DNA of 64,000 bases, taken from contig QOCQ01000023.1 of assembly GCA_003574685.1 (NCBI GenBank), positions 33,142 to 97,141 on the forward strand, in the 5' to 3' direction. The stretch's first letter is position 1. Each line of letters opens with the position of its first letter. Origin of the DNA: Rhodospirillaceae bacterium SYSU D60007. GTDB lineage: Bacteria > Pseudomonadota > Alphaproteobacteria > Reyranellales > Reyranellaceae. Shown here piece after piece: positions 7,547 through 16,492 of this stretch. The notes beneath the pieces are model-generated. The model was not told the DNA's origin. It searched no databases and saw only the letters and a program-made list of their open reading frames with translations. A program made the translations under genes and the position numbers.

Positions 7547-9484
7547 TCAGCTCGCCGCTTGCCTGCGGTTGAACCACAATCCGCCGAGGATCAGGACGAG
7601 GGTTATCACCTGCAGCGCGAGACCCTGCGCGGTGGGGTGGATGCCCAGCAACGGCAGCGAGATAAAGTGCACCAGGGTGGCATCCACCGCGCCAGCCTCC
7701 TGCAGCGCCGCCACGCCGTTGCCGACAAACACCACGGCCAGCAGCGCCAGCAGGCCCGAGGTGACCGCGAAGAACGGCCCGATCGGCAGCCGCACGCTGT
7801 AGCGCAGGATCGCGCCGCCGATCAGCACCAGCAGCAGCGCGCCCGCCGCCATGCCGCCCAGCACCGCGCCATGGCCGCCGCTTCCCGCCTGGGCCCACAG
7901 GCTCTCGTAGAACAGGATCACCTCGAACAGCTCGCGATAGACGGCCAGAAAGGAGACGCCCGCCATGGCCCACAGGGTCCGCTTGCCGAGCGCCGCGTCC
8001 ACCTGCTCGCGGATGAAGCGGTTCCAGGCGTGTGCATTCGAGCGACGGTGCAGCCACCAGCCGACATAGAGCAGCATGGCTGCGGCCAGCAGCGCGGTGA
8101 TGCCTTCCGTCAGTTCGCGGTCGGCGCCCGAGATGCCGAGCATGGTGCGCGCCACAGCCCATGTGATGGCGCCCAGCACCACCGCGCCGATCCAGCCGGC
8201 GTGGATGTAAGGCAGGGCATCGCGACGGCCCGTCTTCACGACGAAGGCCACGATGGCCGACAGCACCAGAATGGCCTCGAGGCCTTCGCGCAGCAGGATC
8301 AGCAGCGAACTGACGAAGGCCGTCGTCGCTGACAGGCTTCCGCCGCCGAGCGTCGCGTCGGCGCGATCGAGCAACGCGTTGATCTTCTCGACCTGTGCTG
8401 TCACCGCCGCAGCCGGCTGGCCTTCGCCGATGGCGGAACGCAGGGCCATCATCTCGCGTTCGATCTCGGCGCGCAGTGATGCGTCGACATTGTCCAGCGC
8501 CGCTTCGACCAGCTCGAAGCCTTCGAGGTAGGCCGCGATCGCCAGCCGGCGTGCGCCTTCGCGATCCCCGCGCGTGTACGCCTGCGCCGCCTCGTCGAGC
8601 TTCGTGCGCGAGATGTCCATCGGCGCCGGTGCCGCGGCCTGCACCGCCTGGGGCTGCTGCGTCAGGTACGCGCGCACCGCGTCGAGTTCCGAGCCGGCAG
8701 GCGCCAGCTCTGCCGGTACACCGGTCACCAGCGGACGCAGGCTGTTGAAGACGGCACGGCCCTCGCCGCGCTTCCATGCCGCCTCGCCCCTGGCAATGGT
8801 TTCGGAATCGGCGCGCAGGCTGGCGGCGTAGAAGGCGAGCGCCCAGCGCTCGGCCTCGGAAAGCTCGGTGAAGGCGCGCATCGACGTGCCGTCCACGCCC
8901 AGCGTGATGGTGTTGTAGAGGCCATAGAGGCTGCGCTGCTGCATGCGCGCCGCGTCGTGGAAGTTGCTGGGGGGCGGTTCCATGCCCTTGGCCAATTGCC
9001 CGTCGCCGCGTCCCTGGGCGCCGTGGCAAGCAGCGCAGTGCTCCGCGAACAGCCGCGCGCCCTGCGCCAGATCGGGCGCCTGGCGGGGTGCCACGCTCAG
9101 CCGCCAAGCCTGCATCACCCCGTTGCGCAGCGCCGTGGCGAGCGTCGACACCTCGCCACCCGGCGCCTTCGCCTCGATGCGCGCCAGCAGGGACTTCGCC
9201 TGTTCCAGCAACGCGGCTTGCTGAGGAACAGCGGGGAGCTGGCCGAGCAGCGCGATCACCTGGGTCGCGAACTCGAGCTGCTCCTGGTATTCCTCGGCGT
9301 TGAGGACCTGGCCGTCCTGCACGAACTCGGGATAGTCGACACCCACGTAGTCGAGCATGTGGACGATGGTCTGCGCCTTCTCCTGGTCCGCCGGCGCTGC
9401 AAAGGCGGGCCCGTGCGAGCCTGACGCCAGCATCACACAGAGCCACCACGCGACAATCGACAGCCTGAGAGCACGATACATCAT
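7547..9484 (-). CDS. Cytochrome c-FTR1 family iron permease fusion
   Basis: This 645-residue membrane protein has a signal peptide (residues 1-30) and a periplasmic region with a c-type haem site, CAACH (150-154), followed by the GMEPPPSNF distal loop. A helical linker leads to a C-terminal seven-helix FTR1/EfeU permease. The two iron-binding REXXE motifs are REGLE (399-403) and RELFE (517-521). FTR1 permeases move ferric iron across the membrane and normally pair with a separate oxidase; here the fused haem domain probably handles the redox step. It has no EfeO/EfeB partner nearby. The next gene is 48 bases upstream on the same strand (SDR), so an independent promoter or weak read-through is possible. 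Confidence 0.9.
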   Translation of the reverse strand: MMYRALRLSIVAWWLCVMLASGSHGPAFAAPADQEKAQTIVHMLDYVGVDYPEFVQDGQVLNAEEYQEQLEFATQVIALLGQLPAVPQQAALLEQAKSLLARIEAKAPGGEVSTLATALRNGVMQAWRLSVAPRQAPDLAQGARLFAEHCAACHGAQGRGDGQLAKGMEPPPSNFHDAARMQQRSLYGLYNTITLGVDGTSMRAFTELSEAERWALAFYAASLRADSETIARGEAAWKRGEGRAVFNSLRPLVTGVPAELAPAGSELDAVRAYLTQQPQAVQAAAPAPMDISRTKLDEAAQAYTRGDREGARRLAIAAYLEGFELVEAALDNVDASLRAEIEREMMALRSAIGEGQPAAAVTAQVEKINALLDRADATLGGGSLSATTAFVSSLLILLREGLEAILVLSAIVAFVVKTGRRDALPYIHAGWIGAVVLGAITWAVARTMLGISGADRELTEGITALLAAAMLLYVGWWLHRRSNAHAWNRFIREQVDAALGKRTLWAMAGVSFLAVYRELFEVILFYESLWAQAGSGGHGAVLGGMAAGALLLVLIGGAILRYSVRLPIGPFFAVTSGLLALLAVVFVGNGVAALQEAGAVDATLVHFISLPLLGIHPTAQGLALQVITLVLILGGLWFNRRQAAS

Positions 9485-9532
9485 TGTCCGGCCTTCTACG
9501 CCTCGCGCCCCCTCTCGATCTGCCGTTCTGGC

Positions 9533-10297
9533 TCAGCGCATCGCCAATGGCAAGCCGCCGTCGATGGCCATCACCTGGCCGGATATCGAGGTGGAGGTAA
9601 CGAAGGCCAGGACCTGCCCCGCGATATCGTCGATCTGTCCGGCACGTCCGAGCACGGCCTGCTGCTGCGCCATGCGCGCGACCGCGTCCGGCAAGCGGTT
9701 GGCCATGCGGGTGCCCTTGACAAGGCCTGGTGCGATGCAGTTCACGGCAACCTCGGGCGCCATCGCCACGGCAAGGCAGCGTGTCAGGTGGATGAGACCG
9801 GCCTTGCTCGCGGAATAGGCGATGCTGCTGCTCGCCGGCGCGATGCCGCCGGTGGAGGCAATGTTCACGATATGGCCGGCGCCACTCGCTTTCAGCAGCG
9901 GGGCAAAGCCTCGTGCCAGCAGGAACGGTCCGCGCAGATTGGTTTCGAGCACGCGATCCCACGTATGCGCATCGAGACGGTCGAGATCGGCGAAGGGAAT
10001 GCCGATGTTCCAGGCCGCGTTGTTGACGAGGATATCCAGCCGCCCCACCTCGCGTGTCAGCTTCTCGACGCAGGCGTCGATGGAGGCGGGATCGCGCTGG
10101 TCGAGCTGAACCAGCAGGCCGCGCCGGCCGCAGGCCTCGATCGCCTGGAGCGTGGCGTCTGCTCCCTGGGAATGTCCCAGGTACGTGATCGCGACGTCGG
10201 CACCGGCACTGGCGAGCGCACGTGCGACGCCGCTGCCGATATCGCCCGAGCCGCCGGTTACAAGGGCCATGCGCCCCGTCAGCGGGAGTGCGTCCAT
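9533..10297 (-). CDS. Short-chain dehydrogenase/reductase
   Basis: This 254-residue classical SDR has the NAD(P)-binding TGGSGDIG (residues 14-21), the NNAA motif near residue 93, the catalytic Ser in NIASTGG and the YSASK Tyr/Lys pair. The C-terminus (SISGQVMAIDGGLPL) is that of FabG-type enzymes. It lies 121 bases downstream of livF on the same strand and is probably the last gene of the LIV transporter operon, so it may act on the imported compound or a product of it. The substrate cannot be predicted. Family assignment is certain. Confidence 0.85.
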   Translation of the reverse strand: MDALPLTGRMALVTGGSGDIGSGVARALASAGADVAITYLGHSQGADATLQAIEACGRRGLLVQLDQRDPASIDACVEKLTREVGRLDILVNNAAWNIGIPFADLDRLDAHTWDRVLETNLRGPFLLARGFAPLLKASGAGHIVNIASTGGIAPASSSIAYSASKAGLIHLTRCLAVAMAPEVAVNCIAPGLVKGTRMANRLPDAVARMAQQQAVLGRAGQIDDIAGQVLAFVTSTSISGQVMAIDGGLPLAMR

Positions 10298-10418
10298 ATC
10301 ATCCTCATTCGTTCATCGTTGTCGCGAGCGGACACCAGGCGCGCAGACAATGGCGGGCCAAAGAGCGGCAGTGCCCAGAGCTGCGCGCGTGAGGCTGCGC
10401 GGTTGCGCCATCCCTGTC

Positions 10419-11120
10419 TCACATCCCGAGATAAGCGCGGCGCAGATCGGTGTTGGCGGCGAGGCCGGCGGCAGTGCCGCTCATCGCCAGCACGCCGGCC
10501 TCCAGCACACAGGCGCGATGGGCGATGGCCAGCGACTGCACGACATTCTGCTCGACCAGCAGGATCGCGAGCCCCTCGGCGTTGAGCCGCTGGATAAGAG
10601 CGAACATCTCCTCAACGAGCAATGGCGAAAGGCCCAGCGACGGCTCGTCGAGGATCAGCAATTTGGGTTCCGCCATCAGGCCGCGGCCGATCGCCAGCAT
10701 CTGCTGCTCGCCGCCTGACAGTGTGCCCGCTTTCTGGACAAGGCGCTCCCTGAGGCGGGGAAACGTCGTGACGACGCGTTCGAGATTGGCCGCGCGATGC
10801 GGCTTGCCTCGGCAATAGCTGCCGAGTTCCAGGTTCTCGCGCACTGACAGGTTGGGGAACACGCGCCGGCCTTCAGGGACCTGGATCAGCCCGCGTGCGA
10901 CGATCGCCTCTGGCCGTGCGCCGGTGAGTTCCTCGCCCTCGAACAGGATGCGGCCAGCGAACGGGCGGTAAAGGCCGCAGATGTTGTTGTTCAGCGTAGA
11001 TTTGCCAACGCCGTTGCTGCCCAGCAGCGCCACGATCTCGCCGGCGCCGACCTGCATGTCGATGCCGCGCAGGATCTCGATCTGGCCGTAGCCGGCGCGC
11101 AGGCCGCGTACCTCAAGCAT
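10419..11120 (-). CDS. livF: Branched-chain amino acid-type ABC transporter ATPase LivF
   Basis: This is a 233-residue ATPase with Walker A GSNGVGKST, signature LSGGEQQM and Walker B LLILDEPSLGLSP. LivF-type features are LEVRGLRAGYGQIEIL at the start and GRGLMAEPKLLILDEP. A longer upstream frame lies inside livG and is rejected: the ATG at 11120 gives the family start and overlaps the livG end by 8 bases. Walker A is slightly unusual (SNGVGKST instead of PNGAGKTT). It partners LivG, LivH and LivM encoded immediately upstream. Confidence 0.9.
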   Translation of the reverse strand: MLEVRGLRAGYGQIEILRGIDMQVGAGEIVALLGSNGVGKSTLNNNICGLYRPFAGRILFEGEELTGARPEAIVARGLIQVPEGRRVFPNLSVRENLELGSYCRGKPHRAANLERVVTTFPRLRERLVQKAGTLSGGEQQMLAIGRGLMAEPKLLILDEPSLGLSPLLVEEMFALIQRLNAEGLAILLVEQNVVQSLAIAHRACVLEAGVLAMSGTAAGLAANTDLRRAYLGM

Positions 11121-11856
11121 GCGCGGTATCCCCCAGCAGGCGTTCGGCGGCACCGCGGCCGAGATACGCCTCCATGACGCCGCGATCCGAGGCGATCGCG
11201 GCGGGCGGACCGTGCGCGATGATGCGCCCGTCATTCAGCACGAAGACGTCCTCGGCGAGACTCATCACCGCCTGCATCACGTGCTCGATCAGCAGAATCG
11301 TAACGCCGCCCGCCCGGATGGCGCGCACCACATCGACGATGCCGGCGATCTCTGTCGGGTTCAGGCCAGCCATGACCTCGTCGAGCAGCAGCAGCCGGGG
11401 TTCGGTCGCCAGCGCCCGCGCCAGCTCCAGGCGCTTGCAGCCGGCCACCGTCAGCTCGGAGGCCATGTCATCGAGGCGGTCGCTCAAGCCGACGCGGCGG
11501 GCGATTTCTGTGGCCCGCTGTTGGCACGCGTGCCGGTCGTCAGTGCGCAGCCAGGCGCCGACCATGATGTTCTCCAGCACCGAGAGCTTCGCGAAGGGCT
11601 GGGTGTTCTGGAACGTCCTGACCATGCCGCGCGCACAGATGCGGTCGGGCGGCAGGCCGGTGATATCCTCACCCCGGAAGAGCACCCGGCCGCCATCCGG
11701 TTTGTGAAAGCCGGCGATGGTCGCGAACAGGGTGGTCTTGCCCGCGCCGTTGGGTCCGATCAGCGCGACGATCGCGCCTTGCGGCACTTCGAGAGACGCC
11801 CCGTCGACAGCCGTCAGCCCGCCGAAGCGCTTCGTAAGATCGTGCACCTCAAGCAT
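11113..11856 (-). CDS. livG: Branched-chain amino acid-type ABC transporter ATPase LivG
   Basis: This is a 247-residue ATPase starting MLEVHDLTKRFGGLTAVDGA, with Walker A GPNGAGKTT and Walker B LLLLDEVMAGLNPTE. The signature region reads LTVAGCKRLELARAL, a variant seen in one subgroup of LivG proteins in place of LSYGQQR. It overlaps livM by 8 bases and livF by 8 bases, so the three are translationally coupled. It energises import through LivHM. Confidence 0.9.
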   Translation of the reverse strand: MLEVHDLTKRFGGLTAVDGASLEVPQGAIVALIGPNGAGKTTLFATIAGFHKPDGGRVLFRGEDITGLPPDRICARGMVRTFQNTQPFAKLSVLENIMVGAWLRTDDRHACQQRATEIARRVGLSDRLDDMASELTVAGCKRLELARALATEPRLLLLDEVMAGLNPTEIAGIVDVVRAIRAGGVTILLIEHVMQAVMSLAEDVFVLNDGRIIAHGPPAAIASDRGVMEAYLGRGAAERLLGDTAHA

Positions 11857-12838
11857 GGCCCTGTCCTTGGGGCAGAGCCCTACGCCGGCGGAACAATCCC
11901 ATCGATCCGTCGGGCAGGTAGCCCACGATGATCACGAGGATCACGCCGTAGACGATCAGTGCCAGCGGCTGCGCGTTCTTGATGGCCGGCAGGGCGCCGC
12001 CGAGCTCGCGGGTCACCTCGCTGACGAAATGCAGCACGCCGGCACCGATCAGGGGTCCGAAGATGGTGCCGGCGCCGCCGATCATGCTAACCAGCAGCAT
12101 CTCGATCGACTTGTCGACGCCGAAGGCGATCGAGGGATCGATGTAGAGATATTTCTGCGCGTAGAGCGTGCCGCCGGCTGCGCACAGCGCGCCCGACAGG
12201 GCAAGCACGCGCACCTTCTCGCGGAAGGTGTTGATGCCCAGCGCCCGGGCGGCGTCCTCATTCTCGCGGATGGCCGCCAGCCGCGCGCCGAAACGCGAGC
12301 GGGTCAGCCACCACGCCAGCGCCAGCGACAGCACGCACAGCACCAGCGCCAGATAGTAGAACCAGATCGGGTCGCGGAACTGCAGGTTGGCCGGGTGGGG
12401 ATCGCTCTTGATCAGCATGCCCAGCCCGCCGCGGGTGAACGGCACGGAATTGGCGAGGATGCGGAAAGCCTCCGCGAAGGCCAGCGTGACCAGCGCGAAG
12501 TAGGATCCGCGCAGGCCGGCCCGGAAGCTCAGCGTACCGATACCCGCACCCACCGCCGCGCCGGCGGCAATCGCGACCGGCCAGGCCAGCCAGGGATTCC
12601 AGCCGTGACTGACGTGCAGGATCGTCGAGGCGTAGGCGCCCGTGCCGAAAAAGACGGCATGCCCGAAGGACATTTGCCCGGCAAAGCCGCCAGCAATGTT
12701 CCAGCTCTGGCCGAGAAAGGCCGCGAACAGCACCAAAAATCCAAGATTGACGGCGTAGTTCGAACCGCCGAACAGCAGCGGATAAAGCGCTGCCGCGATC
12801 AGGCCGCCGCCACAGGCCAATAGCGCCGTGCGCGACAT
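11849..12838 (-). CDS. livM: Branched-chain amino acid-type ABC permease LivM
   Basis: This is a 329-residue multi-span permease. The conserved LivM blocks are GQMSFGHAVFFGTGAYA, the cytoplasmic RFGARLAAIRENEDAARALGI loop that contacts the ATPases, and IGGAGTIFGPLIGAG. The annotatable longer frame upstream is inside livH; the ATG at 12838 shares its first base with the livH TAA (TAATG), so it is the start. The C-terminus is basic (FRRRRALPQ). It forms the membrane pore with LivH. Confidence 0.9.
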   Translation of the reverse strand: MSRTALLACGGGLIAAALYPLLFGGSNYAVNLGFLVLFAAFLGQSWNIAGGFAGQMSFGHAVFFGTGAYASTILHVSHGWNPWLAWPVAIAAGAAVGAGIGTLSFRAGLRGSYFALVTLAFAEAFRILANSVPFTRGGLGMLIKSDPHPANLQFRDPIWFYYLALVLCVLSLALAWWLTRSRFGARLAAIRENEDAARALGINTFREKVRVLALSGALCAAGGTLYAQKYLYIDPSIAFGVDKSIEMLLVSMIGGAGTIFGPLIGAGVLHFVSEVTRELGGALPAIKNAQPLALIVYGVILVIIVGYLPDGSMGLFRRRRALPQGQGHA

Positions 12839-13707
12839 TACTGCCGTCCGAACAGGCCCGTGGGCCGCAGCAGCAGGATCAGGATGAAGACCAGCGGAAT
12901 GCCGAGTTGACCCAACTGCTCGCCGAATTGCAGGCCGGCCAGCGACTCGACGACGCCGATGATCAGGCCGCCCGCCAGCGCGCCGCCGAAGCTGCCCATG
13001 CCGCCCAGCACGACCGTCGTGAAGGCAATCAGGACAAAGACGTGACCCGACGAGGGGCTGACGTAGAAGAACGGCATCAGCAGACAGGCGGCCGCGCCCA
13101 GGCACGCGATGCCGATGCCGTACGACACCGCAAAGATGTTCTCGACGTCGATGCCGACCAGACGCGCGCCCTGGCGCTCCTTCGCAACGGCGCGGATCGC
13201 CTTGCCCATGTCGGTCTGCGACATGAACAGACCCAGCAGGGCGCAGATCAGCATCGAGGCGCCGAAGGAAATCAGCTTCGGCAACGGCACCAGCGCCGGC
13301 CCCAGGCTGATGTAGTTGCCAGCGTAGGCCACGCCGATCGTTTGCGTGTCGCCCGTGAACAGGAACAGGGCGACATTGTCGGCGACGATCGACAGGCCCA
13401 GCGTGATCAGCAGGATGTTCTCGTCGCGGCCGTGGCTGAGCCGGCCGATCACGCCGCGATAGAGTACGTAGCCCATCAGGAAGGCGCCTGCGGTCACCAG
13501 CGGCAAGGCAAGATAGGGATCGAGCCCCAGCGGCGGGCGAAACAGAAAGAACACCGCGTACATCGCCAGCATCAGCAGGCTGCCGTGTGCGAAGTTGATG
13601 ATGTGAAGGACGCCGTAGATCAACGTCAGCCCGGTGGCGACCAGCACGTAGATGCCGCCTGCCATCAGGCCGTTGACGACACCCGCAAAGATGATGTCGG
13701 GGCTCAC
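12838..13707 (-). CDS. livH: Branched-chain amino acid-type ABC permease LivH
   Basis: This 289-residue permease has about eight hydrophobic helices. Family blocks include ALGLTLIYGVLHIINFAHG-like sequence near the N-terminus (VATGLTLIYGVLHI), the AVAKERQGARLVGID loop and the VLGGMGSFGGALAGGLI segment. It lies 31 bases downstream of the binding-protein gene in the same operon. It pairs with LivM. Confidence 0.9.
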   Translation of the reverse strand: MSPDIIFAGVVNGLMAGGIYVLVATGLTLIYGVLHIINFAHGSLLMLAMYAVFFLFRPPLGLDPYLALPLVTAGAFLMGYVLYRGVIGRLSHGRDENILLITLGLSIVADNVALFLFTGDTQTIGVAYAGNYISLGPALVPLPKLISFGASMLICALLGLFMSQTDMGKAIRAVAKERQGARLVGIDVENIFAVSYGIGIACLGAAACLLMPFFYVSPSSGHVFVLIAFTTVVLGGMGSFGGALAGGLIIGVVESLAGLQFGEQLGQLGIPLVFILILLLRPTGLFGRQ

Positions 13708-13738
13708 GGCCTGATCGCGGGCCGCGTGGTGCGATGCG

Positions 13739-14971
13739 TCACGTGAACTTCGGCCGCGGGAAGACCGCCTGTGCCGATGCGAACTCGGCCGGCGCGATGA
13801 CCTCGATGTCGCCTTTCAGCACCTGCATCACGCCCGGGCGGCCGCCTTCGTTCTGTCCGTTCGTGAACTTCGTGGGGCCATAGGGCAGCAATTCGGCCTT
13901 GAACGTCGAGCTGGCCAGCGCCGCGGTCAGCTTCTCCTTGTCCGCCGATCCGGCGCGTTCCAGCGCATCGGCCAGCAGCATCACGTTGGAATAGGAAAGA
14001 TAGACTTCGAAGGTGAACAGCGCGCCGCCGGCCTCCACCCGCTTCTTCAATGCCTGGGCCGCGGCGCTGCGCGGATTGAACCAGTGATTCGTGTCCATCA
14101 TGAACTGCGCGACGTCGGGCATCTCCTTGACGAACTTGTAGTTGAAGCCGCCGCCCAGCACCGAGAACATGCCGGCCACGTTGATCTTCTGCTGGAAGAG
14201 CGTGCGCGCCAGCAGCATGTATTCGTTGCCGTAGTTCGACATCATCACAATGTCCGGCGCCATCGAGCGGATGCGCAGCGCGATATTGTCGAAGTTGCGC
14301 GTCGGGTTGTCGTGCGCGATCAGCTCCTTGGCCTCGATGCCGATGGACGGCAGCTTGCCGGCCAGCAGCTTGGCTGTGCCGGTGCCGAATTCGCCGCTCT
14401 CATGGACCAGGACCGCCGACTTCGCCGCGCCTCCGGCAGCCTTGTTGAGGGCGCCCAGCGCTGCGATGCCATCATCGACACACTTGCCGAAGCCGGGCTT
14501 CAGCCGGAAGATGTTCTTCAGGCCGCGGCTGACGAGCAGGTCGGACGCGCCGACATCGATCAGGAACGGCGTATTGTACTTCGCCGCCGCTTGCGTGGCG
14601 GCAATACCAACCGGGCTCTGGAAGCAGCCGATATAGGCCGCCACCCCGGCCTCGTTCATCTTTTCGACTTCACTGACGCCGACTTCGACCTTGGACTGGC
14701 TGTCGCCCAGCACGGCCTCCAGTCTGGCGCCGCCCATCGACTTGATACCGCCCGCCTTGTTGACATCCTCGATCGCCATCGTGGCGCCGAGCCGGCTCTG
14801 CTGGCCGTTGTAGGCGACAAAGCCCGTCACCGGATGGATCAGACCGACGCGTATCGGCCCCGCTTGCGCGCGCAACGGCAAGGGAGAGGCGACGGACGAT
14901 ACCGCCAACGCACCGGTCCCGATCGCAAACGCACGACGGGTCACGCCTGGACGATGATCCCGCTTGGACAT
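13739..14971 (-). CDS. ABC transporter substrate-binding protein, LIV type, Tat-exported
   Basis: This 410-residue periplasmic binding protein is of the Peripla_BP_6/LivJ family. A twin-arginine leader (VTRRAFAIGTGALAVSS) ends near LRAQA, and the mature part starts IRVGLIHPVTGFVAYNGQQ. The start is set at MSKRDHRPG because GGGGAGA sits six bases before this ATG; an ATG five codons earlier overlaps that site, and longer frames invade the divergent gene. It feeds the LivHMGF complex downstream. The ligand is unknown; binding proteins of this family near hydantoinases often take amides or aromatic/cyclic amino compounds rather than leucine (inference). Confidence 0.88.
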   Translation of the reverse strand: MSKRDHRPGVTRRAFAIGTGALAVSSVASPLPLRAQAGPIRVGLIHPVTGFVAYNGQQSRLGATMAIEDVNKAGGIKSMGGARLEAVLGDSQSKVEVGVSEVEKMNEAGVAAYIGCFQSPVGIAATQAAAKYNTPFLIDVGASDLLVSRGLKNIFRLKPGFGKCVDDGIAALGALNKAAGGAAKSAVLVHESGEFGTGTAKLLAGKLPSIGIEAKELIAHDNPTRNFDNIALRIRSMAPDIVMMSNYGNEYMLLARTLFQQKINVAGMFSVLGGGFNYKFVKEMPDVAQFMMDTNHWFNPRSAAAQALKKRVEAGGALFTFEVYLSYSNVMLLADALERAGSADKEKLTAALASSTFKAELLPYGPTKFTNGQNEGGRPGVMQVLKGDIEVIAPAEFASAQAVFPRPKFT

Positions 14972-15180
14972 GTTTCGTCTCCCCATCTTCGAGGGTTCTG
15001 GCGGACGTCCACCCGGACGATGCTTCCTCGAAGTATTCTGGCCGTGAAGCGCAAAGCTTGACAAGCTGATGCGCTCGATCCCGCCGGGTCGATCGCGCAG
15101 ATCAGACTCGACGGATTGGGGATCGCTGGCCAGACTTTCGGCCACGCGGGCGAGGTACGGAAGGCCCACGGTGGAGGACG
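14972..15180. promoter_or_regulatory. Divergent promoter region between transporter operon and catabolic operon
   Basis: The 209-base gap separates the Tat-exported binding protein (minus) from the aminotransferase (plus). Both operons must be initiated here. I see no long perfect palindrome; the plus-side site before 15181 is GTGGAGGACG. No regulator gene is adjacent. Confidence 0.4.
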
Positions 15181-16491
15181 ATGCCGCAAAGAACATATGC
15201 GCGCTCGATCGCGCTATACGAGGAGGCGAAGCGCCATCTGGCTGGCGGTGTCAGCAGCAACGTGCGCTATGCCAGCGCGCCGGTGCCCCTGTTCTTCGAG
15301 TGCGCCCAGGGCGCGCGCATGACCGACGTCGATGGCAACAGCTACATCGACTATATCCTCGGCAACGGCCCCGCGATCCTCGGCCACGCTCCGCCGACAG
15401 TCCTGCGCGCCGTCGCTGAGAGTCTGGCGCTGGGTCAGACCTATGCGGCCCAGCATGAGCGTGAGGTCCTGCTCGCGCGCCGCCTCACCGAGCTGTTGCC
15501 AGGTCTGGAGGTTGTGCGCTTTACCACCTCGGGCACGGAGGCGGTGCAGGCCGCAATGCGCATCGCGCGTGCTTTCACCGGCCGGCAAAAGATCGTCAAG
15601 TTCGAAGGCCACTATCACGGCTGGACAGACTCCGTATATGTCAGTGTGCGGCCCTCGCCCAATGAAGCCGGCCCGGTTTCCGCGCCGACTCCCGTCGCCG
15701 AGTCAGCCGGTCAGTCGCTGAACGTGCTCGCTGACCTCATCGTTCTGGGCTGGAACGATCTCGACGCGCTGGCCGAGACGTTCAGGCGTGAAGGCAGCCA
15801 GATTGGGGGCGTGCTGATGGAACCGGTCATGGTCAACGGCGGCGTGGCGGCACCCCAACCGGGCTACCTTCAGGGTGTCAGCCAGCTCTGCCGGAACCAC
15901 GGCGCGCTGTTCCTGTGCGACGAGGTCATCACCGGTTTCCGCCTCGGCCTGCAAGGCGCCCAAGGCCTGTTCGGCGTAACACCGGACATCACGATCTTCG
16001 CGAAGGCCGTGGCGGCGGGCTTTCCACTGGCGGTGGTCGGCGGCCGGCGCGACGTGATGGACCGCCTGCTGAACGGCAATGTGATGCATGGGGGAACGTA
16101 CAACGGAAACGTCCAGAGCGCGGCGGCGGCCCTGGCTGCCCTCGATGAGCTGTCGCGGGACGGCGGTGCCGTCTACCGGGAGATGGAACGGCAGGGCACC
16201 CGCCTGATGGAGGGCCTGCGTGCGCTGGCGCGCAAGCACCGGGTGCCGATGCTGGTGCAGGGCTATCCGCAGATCTTTCAGACATTCTTCATGGAGGGCG
16301 CGCCGCCCGGCAACTACCGCGATGTCGCCGCGCGAAACGACCGCGACCGGGCGCTTGCCTTCAGCCGTGCATTGCAGGAGGAGGGTGTACGCGTCAACCA
16401 GCGCTGCGCGTGGTTCCTGTCGGCGGCGCATGATAGCGGCGCGATCGAAGAAACCCTCGCGGCAGCCGACCGGGCGCTGGCGGCGATCTGA
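15181..16491 (+). CDS. Class III (glutamate-1-semialdehyde 2,1-aminomutase-like) aminotransferase
   Basis: This is a 436-residue PLP enzyme. GSA-aminomutase-type features are the N-terminal GGVSSNVRY, the cofactor phosphate loop FTTSGTEAVQAAMRIAR, the FEGHYHGWTD block, the aspartate in LFLCDEVITGFR and the PLP lysine Lys275 (IFAKAVAAGFPL). It is unlikely to be the haem-pathway HemL because it is operonic with hydantoinase genes (the next ORF begins one base after its stop) and diverges from an importer. A catabolic transaminase or racemase role is inferred. The length is normal for the family. Confidence 0.85.
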   Translation: MPQRTYARSIALYEEAKRHLAGGVSSNVRYASAPVPLFFECAQGARMTDVDGNSYIDYILGNGPAILGHAPPTVLRAVAESLALGQTYAAQHEREVLLARRLTELLPGLEVVRFTTSGTEAVQAAMRIARAFTGRQKIVKFEGHYHGWTDSVYVSVRPSPNEAGPVSAPTPVAESAGQSLNVLADLIVLGWNDLDALAETFRREGSQIGGVLMEPVMVNGGVAAPQPGYLQGVSQLCRNHGALFLCDEVITGFRLGLQGAQGLFGVTPDITIFAKAVAAGFPLAVVGGRRDVMDRLLNGNVMHGGTYNGNVQSAAAALAALDELSRDGGAVYREMERQGTRLMEGLRALARKHRVPMLVQGYPQIFQTFFMEGAPPGNYRDVAARNDRDRALAFSRALQEEGVRVNQRCAWFLSAAHDSGAIEETLAAADRALAAI

Positions 16492-16492
16492 T

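Noticed and set aside
7500..9962. Minus-strand 820-residue open frame
   Set aside because: Arg/Gly/Ala-rich shadow of the FTR1 and SDR genes in another frame; no family pattern and no start evidence.
15181..16491. Haem-biosynthetic hemL
   Set aside because: Sequence is GSA-aminomutase-like, but the operon with hydantoinases and transporter points to catabolism.
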